64,000 nucleotides of DNA from Micromonospora luteifusca (GTDB lineage Bacteria; Actinomycetota; Actinomycetes; Mycobacteriales; Micromonosporaceae): assembly GCF_016907275.1 (NCBI RefSeq), contig NZ_JAFBBP010000001.1, positions 5,570,001 to 5,634,000 of the forward strand, in the 5' to 3' direction. The first letter of the stretch is position 1. Every line of letters starts with the position of its first letter. Position numbers and translations under genes: made by a program. The notes beneath the pieces are model-generated. The model was not told the origin of the DNA, made no database searches, and was given only the letters and a program-made list of their open reading frames with translations. Shown here piece after piece: positions 48,274 to 56,420 of the stretch.

Positions 48274-49706
48274 CGGCCCCGGAGGGAACGCGCCCGACGC
48301 GCTCCGGCCCGTCGGCCGGTCGTGGCGGGGACCGCCGTCCGGTCCGGCCACCCGTGGACCGGCCGCGTCGCGCGGCGTACGAGGCGGTGGCCGCGGTGCA
48401 CCGCGACGACGCGTTCGCCAACCTGGTGCTGCCCATCATCCTGCGCGAGGAGGGGCTGTTCGGCCGGGACGCGGCCTTCGTCACCGAGCTGACCTACGGC
48501 ACCCTGCGCCACCTGGGCACGTTGGACGCGATCCTGACCGACGCCGCCGGCCGGGACGTGGCCCGGATCGACCCGCCGGTACGCGACGCGCTGCGGCTCG
48601 GGGCGTACCAACTGCTGCACACCCGGGTGCCGCCGCACGCGGCGGTCTCGTCGACGGTGGACCTGGTCCGGTCGGTCGCGCCGGGCGCCACCGGCTTCGC
48701 CAACGCGGTGCTGCGCGAGGTGTCCACCCGTGACGCGGACGCCTGGGTGGCGAAGCTCGCCCCACCGATGGAGACCGACCCGGTCGGGCACCTGGCGTTG
48801 GCGTACAGCCACCCGCAGTGGATCGTGCGGGCCTTCTCCGAGGCGCTCGGCGGCGATCTCGGTGAGACGGCCCGTCTCCTGATCGAGGACAACGAACGCC
48901 CGCCGGTGCACCTGTGCGCGCGGCCCGGCCTGATCGACCCGATCGAGCTGGCCGACCAGGTCGGCGGGGCGCCGGGCGCCTTCTCGCCGTACACCGTCTA
49001 TCTGCCCGGCGGTGCGCCGGGCGACGTGCCGGCGGTGGTCGACGGCCGTGCCCACGTGCAGGACGAGGGCTCCCAACTGGTGGCAGCCGCGCTGGCCGAC
49101 GCGCCGTTGGACGGCCCGGACGGGCGTTGGCTGGACCTGTGCGCAGGCCCGGGCGGCAAGGCCGGTCTGCTCGGCGCGCTGGCCGCGCAGCGTGGTGCGC
49201 GGGTGACCGCGGTGGAGGTGGCCGAGCACCGGGCCCGCCTGGTCTCCCAGGCGACCCGGGGCCTGCCGGTGACCGTGCTGGCCATGGACGGCCGTGACGT
49301 CGGCGCCGACCCGAAGCTCCCGGAGCAGCACTTCGACCGGGTGCTGGTGGACGCCCCGTGCACGGGGCTCGGCTCGCTGCGTCGCCGGCCGGAGTCGCGC
49401 TGGCGTCGGCAACCGTCCGACCTGCCGCCGCTCACCCGGCTGCAACGGGAGCTGCTCGGTGCGGCGCTGCGGGCGGTCCGTCCGGGTGGCCTGGTCGCCT
49501 ATGTCACCTGCTCGCCGCACACGGTCGAGACGCACGTGACGGTGACCGAGGCGGCCCGCCGTAGTGGCGTTCCGGTGGACTTCGTGGACGCCCGGCCGCT
49601 GCTGCCGGCCGGTATGCCCGGTCTGGGCGACGGGCCGACCGTGCAGCTCTGGCCGCATCGCCACGGCACCGACGCGATGTTCCTCGCCGTGCTGCGTCGA
49701 GGCTGA
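48270..49706 (+). CDS. rsmB: 16S rRNA (cytosine-967-C5) methyltransferase RsmB
   Basis: This 478-residue SAM-dependent enzyme modifies 16S rRNA. It has an N-terminal NusB-like RNA-binding domain (about residues 30-170) and a C-terminal Rossmann methyltransferase with [30 protein letters not shown] (catalytic Pro-Cys) and [10 protein letters not shown] (second Cys). GTG 48270 overlaps the fmt stop as GTGA. The first 30 residues are Arg/Pro-rich and probably disordered. A large palindrome follows the stop. Confidence 0.95.
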   Translation: MTAPEGTRPTRSGPSAGRGGDRRPVRPPVDRPRRAAYEAVAAVHRDDAFANLVLPIILREEGLFGRDAAFVTELTYGTLRHLGTLDAILTDAAGRDVARIDPPVRDALRLGAYQLLHTRVPPHAAVSSTVDLVRSVAPGATGFANAVLREVSTRDADAWVAKLAPPMETDPVGHLALAYSHPQWIVRAFSEALGGDLGETARLLIEDNERPPVHLCARPGLIDPIELADQVGGAPGAFSPYTVYLPGGAPGDVPAVVDGRAHVQDEGSQLVAAALADAPLDGPDGRWLDLCAGPGGKAGLLGALAAQRGARVTAVEVAEHRARLVSQATRGLPVTVLAMDGRDVGADPKLPEQHFDRVLVDAPCTGLGSLRRRPESRWRRQPSDLPPLTRLQRELLGAALRAVRPGGLVAYVTCSPHTVETHVTVTEAARRSGVPVDFVDARPLLPAGMPGLGDGPTVQLWPHRHGTDAMFLAVLRRG

Positions 49707-49722
49707 GTCGCACCGGGTCCGA

Positions 49723-49777
49723 TGAACGGAGGGGCCCCCGGTCAACGCCAGGCGTTGACCGGGGGCCCCTCCGTTCA
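49723..49777. terminator. 27-bp near-continuous palindromic terminator
   Basis: Arms 49723-49749 and 49751-49777 are perfect reverse complements around a single A at 49750, with a GGAGGGGCCCCCGG-type core. The folded RNA would be a 25-bp hairpin with a minimal loop. It lies between convergent rsmB and the first lipoprotein gene and should terminate both. Confidence 0.85.
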
Positions 49778-49783
49778 CCTCGG

Positions 49784-50674
49784 TCAGGTGATCGGGAGCC
49801 CCTTGGTGCCGGCGTTCTTCATCGAGCGGGTCAGGTCCCGGTCGGAGATCCAGAGGAAGCACTGCACGCCACGGTTGCCGTTCTTCCACTCCTCCTCATA
49901 CGGCTGGTAGTAGATCGTGCCGGCGCGGAAGTCGAGCTGCGAGTTGTCCGGAACCTTGGCGTACTTGGCGATCGTCGTCTGGCAGGCCCGGTGGGTCCGC
50001 TTGACGGTGCGCGAGAACTCGGCGTAGCTGACCTCCGGGGCCTGCCAGACCCCGACGAACTCGGCGTGGTGCTTGGCGGTGCAGGAGACCGGCACCATCT
50101 CGTCGATCTCGTCCTTGACCAGCTTCGGGTTGAAGCAGCGGTACGCCAGCGGCGCCGCGCCGGACAGCGCACCCCGGAGGCTGCCGGTGCGCACGCCGAC
50201 GGTGGTGTCGTCGATGCTGGCGATCTCGGTGACGTCGCAGCGGTACCAGCGGGCCCCGCCCGCCCAGGCCTGCGGCGACGGCAGTACGACGGTCAGGCCG
50301 AGCCGCCCGGAACGCCAGTCGGCGCCCACCGCCTTGTTGACTTCCTTGTCGCACGCGCTCTGTGCGGCCCGCAGGCCCACCGAGCCGGGCCGCGGGGGCG
50401 TGGTGGGTTCGGCGCTCGGCCCGGTGAGCGTGCCGACATGCATGGTCTCGACCAGGTGCGGCCCGGTGCACGCCGTCGGGTTGTAACCGGTCAGGAAGCC
50501 GACCTGCTGGGGGGTTTGGTGGCAGACGTCGGCGGCGGGGACGAACTGCTGCGCCGCGACGGGCGCCGGCCAGTCGTCGATGAGGTCACGGTCGACTCCA
50601 ACCGGTGCGCTGCACCCGGTCAGCACCAGGGCCAGAGCCGCACCCCCGGCGAACGCCGCCAACCACCGTCGCAT
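49784..50674 (-). CDS. Septum-formation family lipoprotein, copy 1
   Basis: This 296-residue protein has a lipoprotein signal (MRRWLAAFAGGAALALVLTGC) with the lipid-anchoring Cys at about residue 21, so it sits on the outer face of the membrane. The mature part has many paired Cys residues and motifs such as GARWYRCDVTE and HAEFVGVW that fit the actinobacterial Septum_form family, whose biochemical role is unclear. ATG 50674 has GGGAGGTCAGGA upstream. It is a tandem paralogue of the next gene, equal in length. Confidence 0.82.
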   Translation of the reverse strand: MRRWLAAFAGGAALALVLTGCSAPVGVDRDLIDDWPAPVAAQQFVPAADVCHQTPQQVGFLTGYNPTACTGPHLVETMHVGTLTGPSAEPTTPPRPGSVGLRAAQSACDKEVNKAVGADWRSGRLGLTVVLPSPQAWAGGARWYRCDVTEIASIDDTTVGVRTGSLRGALSGAAPLAYRCFNPKLVKDEIDEMVPVSCTAKHHAEFVGVWQAPEVSYAEFSRTVKRTHRACQTTIAKYAKVPDNSQLDFRAGTIYYQPYEEEWKNGNRGVQCFLWISDRDLTRSMKNAGTKGLPIT

Positions 50675-50756
50675 TCCTGACCTCCCGCTGCGGTGGCCTC
50701 CTGCCGGACCCCGCCGGTAGGTAGCGCCACGGCGCAGCAGCATACGGCACCGATGC

Positions 50757-51647
50757 TCAGATCGCGGGCAGTCCCTTGGGGCCGACGCCGCGCATCGAAC
50801 GGGTGAGTTTGCGGTCATCGCTCCACAGGAAACAGCGCACCCCACGGTCTCCGTCCTCCCACTCCCGTTGTGACGGTGGGTAGTAGATGGACCCCGCCCG
50901 GTACGGCAGGTCGCCGTCGTTCGGCACCGCCGCGTACGTGGCGATCAACTCCATGCAGCGTTTGTGCGCGTGCTCGGCGGAGCGGGTGAACTCCGTCCAG
51001 GTCACGTCCCGCTCGTCGTAGACGCCCACGAACTCGGCGCGGTGCGGCTCGGTGCAGAGCACCGGCGCCATGTAGTTGAGGTTGTCACCGATGAGCTTGG
51101 GGTCGAAGCAACGGTGGGTCAGCGGGGCGTCGCCGATCAACGCGCCGCGCAGGCTGCCGGTGCGGTTCACCGGACGGGTGTTGTCGATGCTGCCGGTTTC
51201 GCTGAGGTCGCAACGGAACCAGCGTGCCCCGCCGGACCAGGCGGGTCCCGAGGGCAACGCGAGGGACAGGGCGAGGCGGGCGGTGTGCCAGTCGCCACCG
51301 AGCATCTCCCGAGCCCGCTGGTCGCACTCGGCGCGGGCTCTGCGCAGCGCCGACGATCCGGGTTCGGGCCGGGTCTCGGCCAGCGCGTCGGGCCCGTCGA
51401 AGGTGCCGACGTGGATGGCCTCGGCCACGTGGTTACGCGCGCAGTCCACCGTCTCGTACGTGCTGGCCTGCACGACCGCGGTGATCCGGGGCAGGCAGGT
51501 GTCGGTGGCGGGGGTGAACGGCGTCGGGTCCCGCAGTGCCGGCCAGTCGTCGGTGAGATCACCGTCCGCGCCGCGGGCCGGTGCGCAACCGACCAGCAGT
51601 ATCGTCGTGACGCCGGCCAGCACCAGCGCTGGAAGCCACCGTCGCAT
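50757..51647 (-). CDS. Septum-formation family lipoprotein, copy 2
   Basis: This 296-residue lipoprotein (lipobox LLVGC, Cys at about residue 21) is a diverged tandem copy of its neighbour. The two share the layout DLxDDWPA near the N-terminus, GARWFRCDLSETGSID, GSLRGALIGDAPLTHRCF, HRAEFVGV and a C-terminal RGVRCFLW-DDR-LTRSM. Cysteine positions are conserved, implying disulfides outside the cell. ATG 51647 has GGAAGGGCGG upstream. It faces rpe across a 254-bp divergent region where no confident promoter was seen. Confidence 0.82.
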   Translation of the reverse strand: MRRWLPALVLAGVTTILLVGCAPARGADGDLTDDWPALRDPTPFTPATDTCLPRITAVVQASTYETVDCARNHVAEAIHVGTFDGPDALAETRPEPGSSALRRARAECDQRAREMLGGDWHTARLALSLALPSGPAWSGGARWFRCDLSETGSIDNTRPVNRTGSLRGALIGDAPLTHRCFDPKLIGDNLNYMAPVLCTEPHRAEFVGVYDERDVTWTEFTRSAEHAHKRCMELIATYAAVPNDGDLPYRAGSIYYPPSQREWEDGDRGVRCFLWSDDRKLTRSMRGVGPKGLPAI

Positions 51648-51901
51648 CGTCCGCCCTTCCGGGAGCTGGCGGCCGGTCACCGCGCCCCGCGGCGAAACCC
51701 CGGCGGGCGTGCAGCCTACGGCACCGTCCCGCTTGGAGTGTCGTCGTGTTTCCGTCGATCGGCCAGCTACTCGTGTCTGTTCGTCCGGATTCGGCGGTCC
51801 GGACCGACCAATTCTGCACCACTGGTCACTGCCGGGTCACAGCGCGTCGGAGTTGGTGCCGCCATGCGGGAGGTAGGTGACCGCGTTCGTACACTGGCCC
51901 C

Positions 51902-52582
51902 GTGACCGTACCGCCGCCGATCGTCGCGCCGAGCATCCTGGCCGCCGATTTCGCCCGCCTCGCCGAAGAGGTCCGTGCCGTCGAGGACGCCGCGGACTGG
52001 TTGCACGTCGACGTGATGGACAACCATTTCGTGCCGAACCTGACCATTGGGCTGCCCGTGGTGCAGAGCCTGCGGGCTGTCACCGCGATGCCGTTCGACG
52101 TGCACCTGATGATCGAGGACCCGCGCCGGTGGGCCCCCGGTTACGCCGACGCCGGGGCGTACAACGTCACCTTCCACGCGGAGGCGTCCGACGACCCGGT
52201 GGCGCTGGCCAAGGACCTGCGTTCGGCCGGCGCCAAGGCCGGCCTGGCCATCGACCGGGACACCCCGATCGAGCCGTACCTGGACCTGCTGCCCAGCTTC
52301 GACACCCTGCTGATCATGACGATCAAGGCGGGCTTCGGCGGGCAGCGGTTCATCCCGCAACTGCTGGACAAGGTGCGTACCGCCCGCCGGCACGTCTCGG
52401 CCGGGCACCTGGAGCTACGTATCGAGGTGGACGGGGGGATCGCCGCCGACACCATCGAGCAGGCGTCCGCCGCCGGCGCCGACGCGTTCGTGGCCGGCAC
52501 CGCCGTGTACGGCGCCGCCGACCCGGCGGAGGCGGTACGGCACCTGCGGGCACTGGCGGAACGCGCGGCTCCCGAGGCCTGA
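51902..52582 (+). CDS. rpe: Ribulose-phosphate 3-epimerase
   Basis: This 226-residue TIM-barrel enzyme interconverts ribulose-5-phosphate and xylulose-5-phosphate. It has [14 protein letters not shown] at the N-terminus, the metal/catalytic motifs [18 protein letters not shown] and [22 protein letters not shown] and [15 protein letters not shown] 51902 starts the gene. It may help supply ribulose-5-phosphate to the nearby riboflavin operon. A response regulator gene starts 1 nt after its stop. Confidence 0.96.
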   Translation: MTVPPPIVAPSILAADFARLAEEVRAVEDAADWLHVDVMDNHFVPNLTIGLPVVQSLRAVTAMPFDVHLMIEDPRRWAPGYADAGAYNVTFHAEASDDPVALAKDLRSAGAKAGLAIDRDTPIEPYLDLLPSFDTLLIMTIKAGFGGQRFIPQLLDKVRTARRHVSAGHLELRIEVDGGIAADTIEQASAAGADAFVAGTAVYGAADPAEAVRHLRALAERAAPEA

Positions 52583-52583
52583 G

Positions 52584-53540
52584 GTGGACCCCGACGGCGA
52601 CCGTAAGGACATCATTCTCGTCGTCGACGACGACGACGACATCGCTCGTTTCGTCGAGTTCAACCTGCGGCTGCACGGCTTCGAGGTGATCCACGCCAGC
52701 GACGGCCAGGAGGCCCTTGAGGTCATCGAGCGTCAGCGGCCCGACCTGGCGGTCGTCGACCTCATGATGCCCCGCATCGACGGGCTGGAGCTGACCCGGC
52801 GGCTGCGCGCCGACCCGATGACCTCCGCCCTGCCGGTGATCATGCTGACGGCGAAGGGGATGACCGTCGACAAGGTGCACGGGCTCAGCGCCGGCGCCGA
52901 CGACTACCTGGTCAAGCCGTTCGACACCGCCGAGTTGGTGGCCCGGGTCTCGTCGACCCTGCGTCGCAACAAGGAGTTCCGGGAGGTGTCCCCGCTGACC
53001 GGGCTGCCCGGCAACAGCCGGATCCGTCGGGAGATCAGCGACCGGGTCCGGCAGGGTGTGGACTACGCGGTCGGCTACATCGACATCGACCGGTTCAAGA
53101 GCGTCAACGACCGGTACGGCTTCGTCCGCGGCGACGACTTCATCTCCGCGCTGGCCCGCAGCCTGCACCGGGCGGTGGTGGCGGTGGGCCTGCCGCCGGC
53201 CTTCCTCGGCCACGTCGGCGGCGACGACTTCGTCATCGTCTGCGCCCCCGACCAGGTCCGCCCCCTGACGTCCCGCGCGGTGGTCGACTTCGAGAAGTCC
53301 GCCGACACGCTCTACGACGCGACCGACCGTGAGCGTGGCTTCGTCGAGCTGAAGGACCGGCGTGGCAACATCCGCCGCGCCGCCCTGGTCACGCTCTCCA
53401 TCGGGGTGTCCCTCTCCGACGCCGGCAAGCGGTTCACCGACCCTCTCGAGGCGATCGCGGTGGCCTCGGAGATGAAGACGGTGGCCAAGAGCCAACCGGG
53501 TTCGTACGTGGCGGTGGACCGGCGTCGCGGTGTCACCTGA
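52584..53540 (+). CDS. Response regulator with degenerate GGDEF domain
   Basis: This 318-residue protein has an N-terminal receiver domain (acidic pocket Asp15-Asp17, phosphoacceptor Asp59 in VVDLMMPRIDG, Lys111 in YLVKPF) and a C-terminal GGDEF-fold domain (PLTGLPGNSRIRREI, DIDRFKSVND). The signature is GGDDF (residues 212-216), so the key Glu is Asp, and there is no RxxD inhibitory site before it. It may be a weak or dead diguanylate cyclase that binds GTP or a partner. It is probably cotranscribed with rpe; no histidine kinase is adjacent. The start is GTG 52584. Confidence 0.88.
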   Translation: MDPDGDRKDIILVVDDDDDIARFVEFNLRLHGFEVIHASDGQEALEVIERQRPDLAVVDLMMPRIDGLELTRRLRADPMTSALPVIMLTAKGMTVDKVHGLSAGADDYLVKPFDTAELVARVSSTLRRNKEFREVSPLTGLPGNSRIRREISDRVRQGVDYAVGYIDIDRFKSVNDRYGFVRGDDFISALARSLHRAVVAVGLPPAFLGHVGGDDFVIVCAPDQVRPLTSRAVVDFEKSADTLYDATDRERGFVELKDRRGNIRRAALVTLSIGVSLSDAGKRFTDPLEAIAVASEMKTVAKSQPGSYVAVDRRRGVT

Positions 53541-53604
53541 GCGTGATCCTGCTGTGAAGTAGCTCGCCTAGGTGGCGACGCGGCCGGATCGGCGTGTAAG
53601 ACTT

Positions 53605-53783
53605 CGGGGTACCCACCACGCGCTGGCGGGACTCGGTGAAATTCCGAACCGGCGGTGATCCACGGTCCAACCGTGGTCAGCCCGCGACCCGGACGGCTCT
53701 GCCGTCCGGTGGACCTGGTGAAAATCCGGGGCCGACGGTTGGGAGCGGTTCGTCCGCCCCCAGACAGTCCGGATGGGAGACAG
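53605..53783 (+). promoter_or_regulatory. FMN riboswitch (RFN element)
   Basis: The conserved RFN blocks occur in order: GGGGTACC, ACTCGGTGAAATTCCGAACC, GGCGGTGATCCACGG, CAGCCCGCGACCC, GGTGAAAATCCGGGGCCGAC, CGGT, and AGTCCGGATGGGAGA. They form the six-helix FMN aptamer. It controls the downstream rib operon according to FMN level. The aptamer ends about 170 nt before the ribD ATG; the GC-rich expression platform between them (53784-53952) shows no obvious U-tract terminator, so translational control or a Rho-dependent mechanism is plausible. Confidence 0.95.
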
Positions 53784-53952
53784 CGCGCGGGACGGACGGG
53801 TCCGCCCGGTCGCTGGCTTCAGCGTGCCGTGCCGACCTCCCGGGGCGGCTGTGCCGTTCCCGGAATCCGCCACCGCCTGCCCGTGGCCCCATGGCCGCAG
53901 CCTCCCTGACCGCCCGCGCGCGGACCGGCGAGTGAGAGGGCAGGGCAGGGCG

Positions 53953-55014
53953 ATGGTCAGCGTCTCCGTCGATGAGGCGATGCGGCGTGCGATCGAATTG
54001 GCGGCACGCGGTCTCGGCACCACCAGTCCCAATCCGGTCGTCGGTTGCGTGCTGCTCGACGAGGACGGCCAGGTCGTGGGTGAGGGTTTCCACGCGTACG
54101 CCGGTGGACCGCACGCCGAGATCGTCGCTCTGGCGCAGGCCGGGCGACGCGCCAAGGGCGGCACCGCGGTCGTCACTCTGGAGCCCTGTGACCACACCGG
54201 TCGCACCGGCCCCTGCAGTTCCGCGCTCGTCCAGGCCGGGGTGAGCCGGGTGGTCATCGCCGTGCCCGACCCCAACCCGGTCGCGTCCGGTGGCGCCGCC
54301 ACCCTGCGCGCCGCCGGGGTCCGGGTCGACCTTGGGGTACGCGGCGAGGAGGCCGAATCCGGCAACGTCGCGTGGCTGACCTCGATGCGCCGCGGCTGGC
54401 CGTACGTGATCTGGAAGTACGCCGCCACGCTCGACGGGCGCTCCGCCGCGGCCGACGGCACCAGCATGTGGATCACCTCGGAGGCGGCCCGGATGGACGT
54501 GCACGCACTGCGCGGCACGGTCGACGCGGTGCTCGCCGGGGTGGGCACCGTGCTCGCCGACGATCCCCGGCTGACCGCCCGCAACCTGCGCGACGGCAGC
54601 CTGGCGATCCGGCAGCCGCTGCGGGTGGTGGTGGACAGTTCGGGGCGTACCCCGGCTGACGCCCAGGTCCGCGACGGCGCCGCGCGCACGTGGATCGCGA
54701 CCGCCGACGAGGTCGGCACCGGCCCGGACGGCCGGGTCGACCTGCCGGCGCTGCTCGCGGCGCTGCACCAGCGCGGGGTCCGCGCGGTGCTGCTGGAGGG
54801 CGGCCCGCGGCTGGCCGGCGCGTTCCTGGCCGCCGGCCTGGTCGACAAGATCGTCGGGTACGTCGCGCCCCGGTTGCTCGGCGCCGGCCCGACCGCTCTG
54901 GTCGACGCGGGAGTGAGCACCATCGCTGAGGCCATCGATCTGGAGTTCGTCGACGTTACGCAGGTCGGTCCGGATCTCCGGATCACCGCTTTGCCCCGCA
55001 AACGGGAGGGCTGA
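53953..55014 (+). CDS. ribD: Riboflavin biosynthesis deaminase/reductase RibD
   Basis: This 353-residue bifunctional enzyme catalyses the second and third steps from GTP to riboflavin. The N-terminal zinc deaminase shows HAEIVAL and TLEPCDHTGRTGPC; the C-terminal reductase has the NADPH site (SRVVIAVPDPNP, GVGTVLADDPRLTAR, LLEGGPRLAGAF). ATG 53953 follows the riboswitch leader with GGGCAGGG upstream; the frame is open back to 53773, inside the aptamer. ribE begins 1 nt after its stop. Confidence 0.96.
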   Translation: MVSVSVDEAMRRAIELAARGLGTTSPNPVVGCVLLDEDGQVVGEGFHAYAGGPHAEIVALAQAGRRAKGGTAVVTLEPCDHTGRTGPCSSALVQAGVSRVVIAVPDPNPVASGGAATLRAAGVRVDLGVRGEEAESGNVAWLTSMRRGWPYVIWKYAATLDGRSAAADGTSMWITSEAARMDVHALRGTVDAVLAGVGTVLADDPRLTARNLRDGSLAIRQPLRVVVDSSGRTPADAQVRDGAARTWIATADEVGTGPDGRVDLPALLAALHQRGVRAVLLEGGPRLAGAFLAAGLVDKIVGYVAPRLLGAGPTALVDAGVSTIAEAIDLEFVDVTQVGPDLRITALPRKREG

Positions 55015-55015
55015 G

Positions 55016-55654
55016 ATGTTCACTGGCATCATCGAGGAATTGGGCGAGATTGTCCGGGTGACGCCGACGGCAGGCGATTCGGCGCTGGTCGCCGTACGCG
55101 GTCCGCTGGTCACGTCCGACGCCCGGCACGGTGACTCCATCGCGGTCAACGGCGTCTGCCTGACCGTCGTGGAGGTGGCCGACGGGACGTTCACCGCCGA
55201 CGTGATGGGGGAGACGCTGCGCCGCTCCGCCCTGGGCGCGCTGCGCCCCGGCGACCCGGTCAACCTGGAGCGGGCCGCCGCCCTCGGCAGCCGACTCGGC
55301 GGGCACCTGGTGCAGGGCCACGTCGACGGCGTCGGTGAACTGATCTCGCGGGAGCCGGCCGAGCACTGGGAGACCGTCCGGTTCCGGCTGCCCACCGCCC
55401 TGTCCCGGTACGTGGTGGAGAAGGGCTCCATCACCATCGACGGCGTCTCGCTGACCGTGGCCGAGGTGGGCGCGGACCAGTTTGCCGTCGGGCTGATCCC
55501 GACCACGCTCAAGCTGACCACGCTCGGTGCGAAGGGTGCCGGTGACCCGGTCAACCTGGAGGTCGACGTGTTGGCCAAGTACGTCGAGCGGCTGCTCGGC
55601 AGCCGGGCCACCGACACTCACCCGGTGGCCTCGAGCACGGGCGAGGTGGCCTGA
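55016..55654 (+). CDS. ribE: Riboflavin synthase alpha subunit
   Basis: This 212-residue enzyme dismutates two lumazines into riboflavin. It begins with the invariant MFTGIIEELG and has two internal lumazine-binding repeats (HGDSIAVNGVCLTV and GSITIDGVSLTV; GHLVQGHVDGVG). The C-terminus is a little extended. Its stop overlaps the PnuC-family gene as TGATG, tying synthesis to transport. Confidence 0.97.
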   Translation: MFTGIIEELGEIVRVTPTAGDSALVAVRGPLVTSDARHGDSIAVNGVCLTVVEVADGTFTADVMGETLRRSALGALRPGDPVNLERAAALGSRLGGHLVQGHVDGVGELISREPAEHWETVRFRLPTALSRYVVEKGSITIDGVSLTVAEVGADQFAVGLIPTTLKLTTLGAKGAGDPVNLEVDVLAKYVERLLGSRATDTHPVASSTGEVA

Positions 55655-56340
55655 TGGGTCCGCTCAGCTGGCTGCTGGACGGCCAGGTGCAGGTGGCCGG
55701 TTCGCCGGTGCTGGCCCGGGAGATCGTCGGCAACGCGTTCGGGCTGGTCTCCGCGCTGTTCGGGCTGCGCCGGCTGCTCTGGGCGTGGCCGGTCGGGATG
55801 ATCGGTAACGCGCTGCTGCTCACCGTGTTCCTCGGCGGGGTGTTCGCCACCCCGCAGGAGCACGACCTGTACGGCCAGGCCGGCCGGCAGGTGTTCTTCT
55901 TCGCCGTCAGCGTCTACGGCTGGTGGCGCTGGCAGCGAAACCGCCGCGCCGACGCCGCTCAGGCGGCGGTCGTGCCACGCTGGGCCACCGGGCGGGAACG
56001 TCTGGCGCTGCTGCTGGCCGCCGTGGTCGGCACCGCCGCCGCGTACCCCGTGCTCGCGGCACTGGGCTCGTGGGGTCCGCTGCCCGATGCCTGGATCCTC
56101 ACCGGCAGCCTGCTGGCCACGTACGGCATGGCCCGCGGCTGGGTGGAGTTCTGGCTGCTCTGGATCGCGGTCGACGCGGTCGGCGTGCCGCTGCTGCTGC
56201 GCGGCGGGTTCTACCCGTCGGCGGTCATGTACCTGATCTACGGCGCCATCTGCGCCTGGGGCTTCGCCGCCTGGTGGCGCACCTCGCGTGCGACCCGGCC
56301 GGCACCCGTCCGTCCCATCTACACGGAGGCCGTCGCATGA
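55654..56340 (+). CDS. pnuX: PnuC-family transporter, probable riboflavin transporter PnuX
   Basis: This 228-residue membrane protein has about seven hydrophobic segments and PnuC-family aromatic motifs (GLRRLLWAWPVGMIGNALLL, DLYGQAGRQVFFFAVSVYGWWRW, and WILTGSLLATYGMARGWVEFW). PnuC proteins import nicotinamide riboside, but members under FMN riboswitches in actinobacteria (PnuX) move riboflavin by facilitated diffusion. The position inside the rib operon, coupled to ribE by TGATG, favours riboflavin. The C-terminal ATGA overlaps a 27-codon mini-ORF. Confidence 0.85.
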   Translation: MGPLSWLLDGQVQVAGSPVLAREIVGNAFGLVSALFGLRRLLWAWPVGMIGNALLLTVFLGGVFATPQEHDLYGQAGRQVFFFAVSVYGWWRWQRNRRADAAQAAVVPRWATGRERLALLLAAVVGTAAAYPVLAALGSWGPLPDAWILTGSLLATYGMARGWVEFWLLWIAVDAVGVPLLLRGGFYPSAVMYLIYGAICAWGFAAWWRTSRATRPAPVRPIYTEAVA

Positions 56341-56420
56341 GCGAGCGTAGCGAGCGAATCATCAGGTTCAGCGCCATGGTGCCTCATGACGCCACGGAGC
56401 GAAGCGGAGTGGCGGCATGA
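56337..56420 (+). CDS. Bridging mini-ORF between pnuX and ribBA (27 aa)
   Basis: A 27-codon frame starts at an ATG overlapping the pnuX stop (ATGA, 56337-56340) and ends at a TGA overlapping the ribBA ATG (ATGA, 56417-56420), so ribosomes could pass without a gap. The peptide begins [11 protein letters not shown] and has no known domain. The DNA (GAGCGAGCGTAGCGAGCG) is a repeat-like sequence; I recall similar MSERSER starts scattered in Micromonospora genomes but cannot verify that here. It may be a mobile coupling element rather than a functional peptide. The ribBA ribosome binding site (GCGGAG) lies within it. Confidence 0.45.
   Translation: MSERSERIIRFSAMVPHDATERSGVAA

Noticed and set aside
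49722..49910. Short plus-strand ORF starting in the palindrome after rsmB
   Set aside because: It runs through the terminator and into the antisense of the lipoprotein gene; no ribosome binding site or family match.
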